A stretch of DNA of 64,000 nucleotides from Candidatus Hermodarchaeum yapensis (GCA_016840405.1 JAEOSK010000013.1:1-64000); one strand, 5' to 3'; numbered from the stretch's first letter, positions 30,018-39,230 are shown. The notes: generated by a model from the sequence alone, not told the origin. A program made the numbers and translations.

Positions 30018-30107
30018 TATTCTGACACTTTTGCCCCCTATTGTGACACTATTTAGCAGAATACAGTGGTTATTGCATAATCTGGATAAAGATATTATGA
30101 CACTTTT
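30018..30107 (+). repeat. Three direct copies of TATTNTGACACT(T/A)TT; a fourth lies at 29347-29361
   Basis: TATTCTGACACTTTT (30018), TATTGTGACACTATTT (30039), TATTATGACACTTTTT (30093), read directly. Confidence 0.7.
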
Positions 30108-30323
30108 TGCATGACAAAACTAGCACGGGTCTGCAGTCAGCTAAGGGGCTGAGATTTCCCTGCAGCCTCGGCGTACGAAGGAGCCAATTTACTCCTATAA
30201 TCTTCGGAATCTAGAAGGAATTGATCACTGGAACTTCGAACCATTTCAGTTTCTGTAGTTGTAAATGCTGTTTTCTATTGAAAAAACCGAATTCTTACAC
30301 CAAATTATGAAAGCCCAAGGGCG

Positions 30324-31265
30324 TTAACGACCTTCATCTCCAGACACCTGAAAAGAAACCAGGGTCTTCGGAGTTTGTCGGCGCGATAACCACACAGCCC
30401 CAGCTATAAAGCCTGTCCATCCCAATGCGGCGATTATGAATAGGATATCCATTAGTGGTTGCCACATCTGAACCACGGTAATCTGCACCGACTGGTCGAA
30501 CTCGGTCGTTAGATCAAAAAAGTAGAGTCCTGGCCCTGGCACCTGAAGGATGGTACCACCCGTTTGGCTTGCAGGACTGCGGACGAATAACCACACGGAA
30601 GAACGAATGGCGTTCAGATACAGTTCGGTACTACTCACAAGAACACCGCTGTCATCGCGTACATCAATCTGAATGCTGATATTGTCAAAAGCCCATGACA
30701 CATTGGACGGAAAACTCAAGTATTGTGCATACACCCAGAATTGCTGCTGACTCACAAGAGGATAATCAAGCATTGATGTGGAAAATTCCAGACTGCCGTC
30801 TAGTGACATCTGTGACCCCTCCCTGACCGCACTATAGTTCCCAAACACGACAAGATACGGTATTGTAGAGCCAATGAGAAGGAGCACTAATAAGAACCAA
30901 ACATATCGCCGACGCGTAACGATTTTGTCTACCTTGGGAACATCGGTTGATACGCGGTCTTTCCGACCTCTCAGATAACTAGCGATGCTGACACCGAGGG
31001 TGATTACTGAGCCCCAGAAACCTCCATTGAAGAATGCATCATACAAGGGGAGTGCTGTTAGTGCAGCTATTTGAATCCAAATAAGGAGGGTGATAATAAT
31101 AACGACCAAAAAGAGAAGACCTATTTTGCCGTTTTCAATTAATCTCTCACGGTTCGGAAAGCCGGGGAATATGAGGCGAATCCAGTTACGCTGAAGCACC
31201 ACAAAAATAAGAAGCATGAGAAGTACGATGAGCAAAATTAACAAGGCAATATGCCAAAAGAACAT
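30324..31265 (-). CDS. Membrane protein, unknown function (N-terminal TMs, extracellular beta-rich region, C-terminal TM)
   Basis: 313 aa with alternating hydrophobic and extracytoplasmic-like segments. Confidence 0.72.
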   Translation of the reverse strand: MFFWHIALLILLIVLLMLLIFVVLQRNWIRLIFPGFPNRERLIENGKIGLLFLVVIIITLLIWIQIAALTALPLYDAFFNGGFWGSVITLGVSIASYLRGRKDRVSTDVPKVDKIVTRRRYVWFLLVLLLIGSTIPYLVVFGNYSAVREGSQMSLDGSLEFSTSMLDYPLVSQQQFWVYAQYLSFPSNVSWAFDNISIQIDVRDDSGVLVSSTELYLNAIRSSVWLFVRSPASQTGGTILQVPGPGLYFFDLTTEFDQSVQITVVQMWQPLMDILFIIAALGWTGFIAGAVWLSRRQTPKTLVSFQVSGDEGR

Positions 31266-31440
31266 GATCTCTCGGCTTCTTTGAATACACCCAAGAATTT
31301 GAATATTTCTGGAAGAGATATTGTGGAATGTAACCAGTTTCTTCTAGTAATTCTCTTTGGGCACCTTCAATATTTTCTTCTCCTTCTTCGAGAGTTCCTG
31401 TAACCCCTTGCCAAACCCTCCACGACTTTCTATTCTTCTT
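31266..31440 (-). pseudogene. Nudix hydrolase remnant lacking a start codon
   Basis: Minus frame ...KKNRKSWRVWQGVTGTLEEGEENIEGAQRELLEETGYIPQYLFQKYSNSWVYSKKPRDH; GTLEEGEENIEGAQRELLEETGY fits Gx5Ex7REUxEExGU; no ATG/GTG/TTG between the upstream TAG and the box. Confidence 0.6.
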
Positions 31441-31950
31441 TTCTGAAGTAGTAGACTGCTGCGATGATGGCTAGCGCCAATCCAGCTCCAAGAGTTAAGA
31501 TTGGTAATAAAGCCTGGAGTGATTCTTGGGCATCAGCACCAGCCACTACTGGAATGTTCTGGCTGTGGGAAAAGTGTCCTGAGGAGATTCTGTCTTGTCC
31601 TGAATAGATTTGGCGCCCAATGGTATATGTGAGCATGAGATAGTTATAGCCGGTTTCTGGTAGTTACTGAAGACCTGGATTTCGATGCTGCTGACATTTC
31701 CTCCCTCTTCGACTTGTAGTCTGGCTTGTGCAAATTGGCTAGGAAGCATCTGTACATAGAGCTCGCCAACAAAATTAGACGATTGAGCGTCCCACGAAAA
31801 TATGTGTGTGTGTCTGCTCATGGGCATGAAAGCCGGTCCGGGAATAAACATGCCCAATGCCCCTAACAGGATTAGAGTCAAACCCACACCAAGCAATACC
31901 CCTTCGAATCGGATTCCATGAAATGGACTTTGGGTTTTCACTTTCTTCAC
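31430..31950 (-). pseudogene. Secreted single-pass protein gene interrupted by an apparent frameshift
   Basis: N-terminal half (31546..31950 frame) has a TM segment and beta domain; C-terminal half with TM anchor (LLPILTLGAGLALAIIAAVYYFRKEE*) is in another frame. One extra T in the TTT run at 31654-31656 joins them. Confidence 0.6.
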
Positions 31951-32090
31951 AGATGCTCACCAAAAGGGTTGTTCGACACATTGGTTATAATTCGATGCAT
32001 TCGAACATTTGATTCTAGCGTATCTGGAGAAACACATAAACTCGGTGTCTCAAAAGAGTTGGTAGTTCTTAATACAGGAGTGGAATTAGA

Positions 32091-32270
32091 TTGGGTAATC
32101 TACGACCAGAAGATATCGATCCACTACGTCGTGGCCCGCGAAAGATACCTCCCGACGATTTAAAGCGTGGAACAGATTTGGATATCGTCTCATTACTTCG
32201 TCAACTCATCGTACGTGTTGAGCAACTTGAGAAGGATATGCGTCAAGTAAAAGAGAAACTCAACTTATAG
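32091..32270 (+). CDS. Small coiled-coil-like protein (59 aa), not in the ORF track
   Basis: TTG start preceded by AGGAG at 32076-32080: MGNLRPEDIDPLRRGPRKIPPDDLKRGTDLDIVSLLRQLIVRVEQLEKDMRQVKEKLNL*. Confidence 0.6.
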   Translation: MGNLRPEDIDPLRRGPRKIPPDDLKRGTDLDIVSLLRQLIVRVEQLEKDMRQVKEKLNL

Positions 32271-32310
32271 CTGGCTAAGAGCAAACCGATTTCTCGAAGA
32301 ACATTGCTTC

Positions 32311-34266
32311 CTAGGCGCGTCTACGTTTCCAAATAATTACGATGCCAAGGGCTAGTGCAGTCACAACCACTATCCCCACAACGCCATAAAGGATGGGAGA
32401 TCCGGGTCCAAGAGCTAGAAAGAGGGATCGCAGCCCATATTGGCAGAGAAGGAGCTGTTCTGGATCAAGTGTCAACTGTAGTGGAAATTCAGACACGGAT
32501 ATATTCAGGACAGATGTTGGAGAAGCTTCCATCCAGACCCACACCACTTCACTCGTTGCTCCAAAGGAGATGGCTAAAGGCACACGAAGCCGGACAAGAG
32601 TAGAAGCGCTCTGGAGTAAAGTAAAACTAATTGTCCATCCGTCGACTCCTGCCGACAGAGTGGCTGCTCCGAGGCTCAACGTGACAACCCCACTCCCAAA
32701 CACCCAAGGCTCGAAGAACCAGTCTAATGACTCACCAACAGAGGTTTCGAAATACTGTTGAATGGTCCGTGCTCGAACGTTTTGATGAATCGCCAAAGAA
32801 TAAATGTCTTGCCAGGCTTGGTAGAACGTACCATCGCCTAATTGATGGCGGAGCATATCATAAACAAGTGCGGCTTTGGAGTACACAATGCTACCATAGG
32901 CGTCCCAATAGGTGTTTTGCCAGAATGCCATGGACTGGTTGATGCTCTCATCACCGCCATTGGCTACATAGCCCCAATATCGATTCAAATCATAAAGCCG
33001 ATAGTCCGCAAGTGTACTAGGCCCGTAGACATGTTCCACCCATACATATTCACAAAATGAAGCAAATCCTTCGTCAATCCATGGTTCAGTATAGCTATCA
33101 GTTCCAATGGTAAAGGGAATCCATTCATGCCCAATCTCATGCGCTACAACTGAGGCAAAATAGGAGAGTCCTGCATAATCATCGTAGAGGACAGTCCCAA
33201 TCATAACGAGTTGGGGGTATTCCATGCCTCCTGCCCAAAAATCAGCCTCCACGATTTGAAGACTCTCCCAGGGATAGGGTCCAAAACGGTTTCCAAATAC
33301 TTCAAGACATTGCGTCGCGATTTCGAGGGCCCGTTGCCCAGCCAATTCATGGCCAGCAATGTGATAGCTAGTCACATTCACACCTTGCGTTTCAACACTG
33401 AGTGTTTGGTAGTGGGGGCTTGCACACCATGTGAAATCACGGACAGGTCCGGTCACGAAATGCCAAGTTCGTGTTCCTCCACCAGCACTCGTGCTTTCAA
33501 GCTCGCCAGTTGCCGCAATGACATAATCATTAGGAACGGTGATATCGACGTCATAAATTGCGACATCACTGTAGAAGCTCTCCCCCAGATGGGAGTAAGG
33601 CGTCCTGTCCCATCCCCGGTCATCATAGACTGAAACAATCGGATGCCAGTTGCCCAAATTGAACGCCAGAAGGTCGAAATCTTCGGTTTCTATAGTTACA
33701 CCAAATCGATCGAACCGCTCTGGAATCAAGACCTGCCAAAGTAAATCAAGAGTCACATTCTGTCCCGGAGCCAACACCCCAGGACCAGACCCACTTACTA
33801 AATTAACCCAAAGCAGAGAATCATCGGTACCACTAATCATGTAGGGTAAGGAAGTATCGTTGAATAGAACATCGAAAACCTCAATCCATCCCTCTGGTTG
33901 GAAGGCATTAGGATACAAATGAAAATACAACTCAGAAAGGGAGTCGGTTGCATGATTTACATAATTGATGGTTGTGGATCCATTCACATGATGGGTCAAT
34001 GGCAGTAAGAGGGCATCAATCGAATAATTAGTGAGGGGTGTTGGAGCAGCAGGCGGAGCAATAGAACCTGCAACCGAGTTGATTTCATCTGCTAGGGCAG
34101 GTTGTTTGTTAGAATTCACACCTGGTAAGTTGTTCACTTGGTTAAGAGTGGAAATGATTGGAATACAAAGGAGTGGATGGGTTACTGTAGTCACTAAGGA
34201 GAAGACGAGTAAACAAGTCATTGTAAAAAGGAGACTGCGACGAGTCCGCACTGCCAAGCTAAACAA
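32311..34266 (-). CDS. M1-family (gluzincin) metallopeptidase, secreted with C-terminal TM anchor
   Basis: WAGGMEYP and HEIGHEW-x18-E motifs, signal-like N-terminus, C-terminal VVGIVVVTALALGIVIIWKRRRA. Confidence 0.9.
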   Translation of the reverse strand: MFSLAVRTRRSLLFTMTCLLVFSLVTTVTHPLLCIPIISTLNQVNNLPGVNSNKQPALADEINSVAGSIAPPAAPTPLTNYSIDALLLPLTHHVNGSTTINYVNHATDSLSELYFHLYPNAFQPEGWIEVFDVLFNDTSLPYMISGTDDSLLWVNLVSGSGPGVLAPGQNVTLDLLWQVLIPERFDRFGVTIETEDFDLLAFNLGNWHPIVSVYDDRGWDRTPYSHLGESFYSDVAIYDVDITVPNDYVIAATGELESTSAGGGTRTWHFVTGPVRDFTWCASPHYQTLSVETQGVNVTSYHIAGHELAGQRALEIATQCLEVFGNRFGPYPWESLQIVEADFWAGGMEYPQLVMIGTVLYDDYAGLSYFASVVAHEIGHEWIPFTIGTDSYTEPWIDEGFASFCEYVWVEHVYGPSTLADYRLYDLNRYWGYVANGGDESINQSMAFWQNTYWDAYGSIVYSKAALVYDMLRHQLGDGTFYQAWQDIYSLAIHQNVRARTIQQYFETSVGESLDWFFEPWVFGSGVVTLSLGAATLSAGVDGWTISFTLLQSASTLVRLRVPLAISFGATSEVVWVWMEASPTSVLNISVSEFPLQLTLDPEQLLLCQYGLRSLFLALGPGSPILYGVVGIVVVTALALGIVIIWKRRRA

Positions 34267-34386
34267 CTCTTACTTGTCCTCATAAAGATGATAAGAAAAA
34301 GTCTTCGAAGGGAGCAACTGCCCCTTTTAAAAATTATGATATGCCTTCCTGAGAGAAGTAGATTGGTAACCTAGGATGTCCCGATC

Positions 34387-34536
34387 CTAAGCTTCCTCAG
34401 GAACGGCGGGAAATTCATAGCCGCAGGATGGACAAGCAATTGAGCCACAGGAGCGGGCCATCATACAGCCAGCACATCCAGAGGCTTGCGCTTTTTGAAA
34501 TGTACTACCACACATGGGGCATCTATATTCTGCCAT
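34387..34536 (-). CDS. Small zinc-ribbon protein (49 aa) next to feoB, not in the ORF track
   Basis: MAEYRCPMCGSTFQKAQASGCAGCMMARSCGSIACPSCGYEFPAVPEEA*; GGAGGAAATATCAACA upstream of ATG. Confidence 0.75.
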   Translation of the reverse strand: MAEYRCPMCGSTFQKAQASGCAGCMMARSCGSIACPSCGYEFPAVPEEA

Positions 34537-34605
34537 TGTTGATATTTCCTCCATTTTCAATTGTTATCAAGATTGTTATTCTACTTTAGGTTCACCTTTT
34601 GAAGG

Positions 34606-36840
34606 TTATGGTAAACCTAGACCGAGGAGCAGCCAATTTACTATACCTCCTAAAAGTAATGCTAGAGTAATGGTTGTCGCCGCTAGAACTAAGGTGTACT
34701 TCCAACCATACTCTCGACCCAACACAGCTATGGTAGCAATGCAGGGAATGTATATGGTTGTGACGATAGCAAAGACAAACATTTGACGGATAGTCATGAA
34801 AGTTTCGATGCTTCCGCCGGCGAGAACAACAAGTAGTTCGACCGTTAGTTCTTTACGCAAAATTCCGTAGATTAGAGCGGCTGCTGCTTCAGGAGGCAAA
34901 CCGAGCCATCCAACAACAAGGGGAGTCGCTGGATTGATGATGAAGTAAAGATACCCAAATTCTAGTAGCACTCCAAGGATGGCTCCACCGATAATAATGA
35001 GGGGAAGCGCAATGTAGACAAACTCTCTAAACCGAATCCATGTCTTTTTCAGTATTTGTGTAAGTCGAGGAGCTCTAAGTGGCGGGATTTCCATGACGAG
35101 ACCATAGGAGGGGCCTGGTAAGGTATGCTGTAGGAGGGCGCCTAAGCCTATCATGACGCTAAGGATGATTCCATAGATAATGAAGGCGAAGATGATTGAG
35201 CCATAAAGGGCGACGGTTCCGAGAATGATAGCAAGTTGGGCAGAGCACGGTACGAGAACCACTAGGAATCCTGCAATCCACCGTTCTCGTTTTGTATTTA
35301 GGATTCGGTTACCTAACACGCCAGGGACATTGCACCCCATGCCCGTGAGCATGGGAATAATTGCTCTCCCGTGCAGACCGAGGCGGTGCATGAAGGCATC
35401 TAATAGAAACGCTATACGAGCAAGATAACCCGTATCTTCCATAATTGATAAGAGAATGTAGAAGGTGGCAACATATGGAATTGCGATGAAGAGCCAGCCT
35501 TGAATACCAAGAACAAGCCCGTAAAACAGGATAATTTGCAGAATAGGCCATGGTACATATGTGGTAATAAGAAATTCAGCCATAGGATTAATGAAAGCTT
35601 CCCAAAATTCGCCAATGGTTGCTGAGAATATGGCTCCCATGGCGAAGATAAAGAGAAGCGATCCAATCAATATCAATAGCGCGATGGGTAATCCAAACTT
35701 CCGATGAGTGAGTACAGTGGATATCCGTTCAGTAAATGGAACTCTTTCACCTTTCCCTTTCTGGACCTGTTCAGTGATGTAGGAGGCATAGTCGAGACGC
35801 TTTTCTCCGAGAACTAACACAACATCGTTATCAAACTCTGATTCAATTTCGTCTCGCACTTTTTGAACCAATTGGACGGCTTCTTCTTGATCATGTCGCA
35901 ACTCAATACAGAGGGCGCATTCTGCGTATTCTTCAAGGAGCTGTTGGGACACAATTCGTAAAGGTAAATTTAGGGGACACAGTTGCATATTTTCGAGCTT
36001 CTGTTCCAGCCTCCGAAGTTTAGCCTCAATTCCATCAGGAAACAGCAGCCGACGGGGATGTTGTTCTCGACCTTTCGAGATTGCAGTTTTAGCCGCTACT
36101 CGGAGGAGAAGTTTCAGATTTTTGCCATGGATAGCGATGGTGGGAATAACTGGGACACCGAGTAGATTTTCTAATGCTCCAATATCAACTTCAATGCCCA
36201 TGCGCTGAGCAAGATCAATTTGGTTTAGACAAACTACAAGGGGAATATCAAACTCTAATAAGGCGAGAGTGAGAAGAAGATTCCGCGGAAGATTGGTTGC
36301 ATCGATGATATTAATAATAACGTCGGGAGGGTTTTGTTGGAGATAGCGGAGGGTGACTTTTTCGTCTTCGGCAGTAGGACTCACAATTGTATAGGAGCCG
36401 GGTAAGTCAACAATATCAAGGCGGATGCCCTTCTCGGCTTCAAATTCTGTGTCTTTTTTCCACTTTCGAAAGTGGCGTCCGAACCCACGTCGACCTCTTC
36501 TTCGACGGAATCTATCGCCTTCAGAATCCGGTGTTGCATCCTCTAATTTGATTATCTCCTCTGAAGGTGATTCCCAGTCTTTGACTGTTGGAAGCCATAT
36601 TGGAGAAAACACATCGTTTTTGGAGAGGTATACTGTTCCTTCGAGAATCTCCACAGTGGTTCCAGGATAGTTTGAGACAATTGCCCCAAGACCAGTCCAT
36701 TGATTAAAAATTACACTTTTACCAACATTGGGTTGACCTACTAAGGCTATCCGAACCGATTCTGTTTCCAATACCTGGTGGCGGTGACGGTATTTCCGTT
36801 TCCGATGGCCACTCACACCAAACATCTCCCTCGCATTCAT
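34606..36840 (-). CDS. feoB: Ferrous iron transport protein B
   Basis: GQPNVGKS, NYPGTT, DLPGSY and NQID G motifs; MLTGMGCNVPG and Gate-type TM domains. Confidence 0.93.
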   Translation of the reverse strand: MNAREMFGVSGHRKRKYRHRHQVLETESVRIALVGQPNVGKSVIFNQWTGLGAIVSNYPGTTVEILEGTVYLSKNDVFSPIWLPTVKDWESPSEEIIKLEDATPDSEGDRFRRRRGRRGFGRHFRKWKKDTEFEAEKGIRLDIVDLPGSYTIVSPTAEDEKVTLRYLQQNPPDVIINIIDATNLPRNLLLTLALLEFDIPLVVCLNQIDLAQRMGIEVDIGALENLLGVPVIPTIAIHGKNLKLLLRVAAKTAISKGREQHPRRLLFPDGIEAKLRRLEQKLENMQLCPLNLPLRIVSQQLLEEYAECALCIELRHDQEEAVQLVQKVRDEIESEFDNDVVLVLGEKRLDYASYITEQVQKGKGERVPFTERISTVLTHRKFGLPIALLILIGSLLFIFAMGAIFSATIGEFWEAFINPMAEFLITTYVPWPILQIILFYGLVLGIQGWLFIAIPYVATFYILLSIMEDTGYLARIAFLLDAFMHRLGLHGRAIIPMLTGMGCNVPGVLGNRILNTKRERWIAGFLVVLVPCSAQLAIILGTVALYGSIIFAFIIYGIILSVMIGLGALLQHTLPGPSYGLVMEIPPLRAPRLTQILKKTWIRFREFVYIALPLIIIGGAILGVLLEFGYLYFIINPATPLVVGWLGLPPEAAAALIYGILRKELTVELLVVLAGGSIETFMTIRQMFVFAIVTTIYIPCIATIAVLGREYGWKYTLVLAATTITLALLLGGIVNWLLLGLGLP

Positions 36841-37583
36841 TCATCGTCTTTTTCGCGATGAACTCGGACACATTTAGCAAGTTTGCTACTCAACGCAAAG
36901 TGGGCAGTTCCCACTTCGATAAGCAAAGTATCCCCGATAGGAGATATTTGGACAATACGAACGATTTCACCCGGAAGCATGCCCATCGCAGCCATCATCC
37001 GGAGCAGGTCAACATTCTCATTACTAATACAATCAATAACCGCCTTCTCATTTTGTACAAGATCAACGAGAGTCAGTTCAGGAAGGGACGATACGGTGCC
37101 ATTAGCTTCAGGAATTGGATTGCCATGTGGACATGTCGCTGGTTCATCTAATCGATCAAGAATCCGATTACATAATTCGGGAGTAAGCATATGCTCCCAC
37201 TCACACGCCACATCATGAGCTTCTTCCCAGCTAACTCCTAATAAATCAACAAGTAATCTTTCTGCAATCCTGTGCCGTCGTAGCACATCCAGAGCTAGTT
37301 TTCGCCCTTTGCGTGTAAGAAGCACACCTCGACTCTTTTCGTATTTCAAGTAATTTTTTGTGGCGAGTTTTTGCACCATTTGAGTGACACTAGCTGGTTT
37401 TACACCGAGAACTTCAGCTAATTCGCCGGTCTTGGCGTACTTCCTTTTATTCTGTAGGAGCCTGAAAATGGCTTCGAGATACTCTTCGATACTGGCACTT
37501 GGTATGTCATATCGCCTTGCAGTGGACGTAGATTTCGATTCTTCTTGGGTTGTACCAGCAGGATTACGTGGTCCAGGATTCAT
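36837..37583 (-). CDS. DtxR/MntR-family metalloregulator fused to a C-terminal FeoA-like SH3 domain
   Basis: wHTH (LAEVLGVKPASVTQMVQKLATKNYLKYEKSRGVLLTRKG), metal-binding/dimerisation region (CEWEHMLTPEL), FeoA-like MLPGEIVRIVQISPIGDTLLIEVGTAHFALS. Confidence 0.92.
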   Translation of the reverse strand: MNPGPRNPAGTTQEESKSTSTARRYDIPSASIEEYLEAIFRLLQNKRKYAKTGELAEVLGVKPASVTQMVQKLATKNYLKYEKSRGVLLTRKGRKLALDVLRRHRIAERLLVDLLGVSWEEAHDVACEWEHMLTPELCNRILDRLDEPATCPHGNPIPEANGTVSSLPELTLVDLVQNEKAVIDCISNENVDLLRMMAAMGMLPGEIVRIVQISPIGDTLLIEVGTAHFALSSKLAKCVRVHREKDDE

Positions 37584-37591
37584 AAATTTAA

Positions 37592-37607
37592 TTTAGGCGT
37601 GCCTAAA
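37592..37607. promoter_or_regulatory. DtxR-type operator overlapping the promoter of the dtxR-feoA/feoB operon
   Basis: Perfect inverted repeat TTTAGGC-GT-GCCTAAA beside a TATA-like CTTTATATT, about 10 bp upstream of the start codon. Confidence 0.8.
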
Positions 37608-37644
37608 TATAAAGCTTTACATTGTGTAAATGTAACCTAAACCG

Positions 37645-38556
37645 CTATACAAGCCCGAGCACCTGAGCACACATTAAAAAATATTGTACCAATGCCCCAA
37701 CCGCGCCCCATCGTTTTGCAACTCGTTCAACATCACGCCGTTTCGCTGGTCGCCCATTCATGTATAGTTGCGAAATGATTTGCCGGATGCCGAGATCATC
37801 AGATGGAAATACGTCCAGCCTCCGTAACCCAGTTAACACCGCAAGCTCTGCAGTCCAGACACCAATCCCCCGTATTGCATCGAGTTCACGTATTGCTACC
37901 TCGGTACCAGATTGTGCAAGCATATCTAATTGCAGTGACCCGCTTGTCAGCTGTTCAAAAAGCCCAATAAGATAAGGTGCCTTGTAACCAACTTTAGAAG
38001 CCCGGAGATCCGCTTCTGAAAGACTTACTAGAGTGTCTAATGTTGGAAATCCGTATAATTTCCCGTCTCCGAGTTGACATTGTGGTCCATAGGTCAAGAC
38101 CAGTCTTCGAGTGACTTGATTCGCAGCCCGAAAACTGACTTGTTGTTGGAGAACAGCTTTCACAAGCGCTTCAAAAAGTGACGGTTGAGAATAGGGCCGA
38201 AGGCCTCTCAAGGGTTTAGCAAGATGAGCTATTACAGGATCTTGTTTTATCGCTGCGAGAACTGGTTGGGTATCCACATCCCAACCTAACAGCCATTCTA
38301 CTAAAGAGGTGATGGCTTCATGTTGAGTCCCGTACTTGACTGGCCATTGAATCAGTAGACTAGGATGAGACCCTTTTCGCAACTGGTAAACGCGAATAGG
38401 AACCTGAACGTTCTCGATTTGTATGCAACGAGCAAATTCCCCAGGTCGTTTCATCTCAGGCGCTGGCTGAATATCAGGATAAATCCAACTATCCACGGTC
38501 ACGTCAAGGTCATAAGGGCTATTCAGCTCCACCTGAAACCCATGGATATCAGACAT
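37645..38556 (-). CDS. HhH-GPD DNA glycosylase, AlkA-like
   Basis: LVKAVLQQQVSFRAANQVTRRL and AIRGIGVWTAELAVLTGLRRLDVFPSDDLG. Confidence 0.88.
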   Translation of the reverse strand: MSDIHGFQVELNSPYDLDVTVDSWIYPDIQPAPEMKRPGEFARCIQIENVQVPIRVYQLRKGSHPSLLIQWPVKYGTQHEAITSLVEWLLGWDVDTQPVLAAIKQDPVIAHLAKPLRGLRPYSQPSLFEALVKAVLQQQVSFRAANQVTRRLVLTYGPQCQLGDGKLYGFPTLDTLVSLSEADLRASKVGYKAPYLIGLFEQLTSGSLQLDMLAQSGTEVAIRELDAIRGIGVWTAELAVLTGLRRLDVFPSDDLGIRQIISQLYMNGRPAKRRDVERVAKRWGAVGALVQYFLMCAQVLGLV

Positions 38557-38717
38557 TCAGCCACCATTCCCCCTCGAAGCTACAAGGACTTATTTTATCT
38601 TATTCCTCATTACACTGTCTTTAGATAGCATTTTGAATAAGGGTTGATATAGATAGTGGCACAACCGACCACAACATTATTATCAAACAATAACTATTTT
38701 TACACACCAATAAAACG

Positions 38718-39110
38718 GTGAACCAAAGAATGGCACTCTTAGGCGTTCAACAAATCATGACGGGTAAGAAGGTTGAAGCAAGCGACGTTATGCACTGCTT
38801 TCTTGGACTTCGGAACCTAGAAATCGATGTCTACTTCTCCCTGCTCAAAGGCCAAGCTACCGTTAAAGAGACTTCAGAAGCCCTTGGGCGAAACCGGAGC
38901 ACAATTCAGCGCGCAATTCAGAATCTAGTTCAACGTGGATTTGCATACCGTCGAACCCGAACATTACGAAAGGGCGGATATGTCTATGTCTATGAAGCCG
39001 TGAGCTTGTCAACTTTGAAAGATCTTATCAAGGACACATTGGACTCCTTCTACAAACAGATTGTGACTTTTTTGGACAAATATTGGGCGGAATCAGCGAA
39101 GAAACGTTAA
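38718..39110 (+). CDS. wHTH transcriptional regulator
   Basis: ATVKETSEALGRNRSTIQRAIQNLVQRGFAYRRTR HTH. Confidence 0.82.
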   Translation: MNQRMALLGVQQIMTGKKVEASDVMHCFLGLRNLEIDVYFSLLKGQATVKETSEALGRNRSTIQRAIQNLVQRGFAYRRTRTLRKGGYVYVYEAVSLSTLKDLIKDTLDSFYKQIVTFLDKYWAESAKKR

Positions 39111-39230
39111 TCGGTTGTGCACAGTAGTGGAACTATCGATAGCTTTATATTATCACACATCCACCGAAAGTTAGTAGCTGCAAAAGAAGGAAAAGAAATG
39201 ACGTGCAGCTAAAAGGACGGTGAACGAGTA

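Noticed and set aside
30125-30200. Possible TPP riboswitch (GGGGCTGAGAT ... GCGTACGAAGGAG resembles conserved TPP pieces)
   Set aside because: The central GAACCTGATC-type segment is missing, arm pairing does not fit, and no plus-strand gene follows it.
30225-30260. GGTTCGAAGTTCC on the minus strand as a tRNA T-loop
   Set aside because: The flanking five-base arms are not complementary and no anticodon arm or acceptor stem could be assembled.
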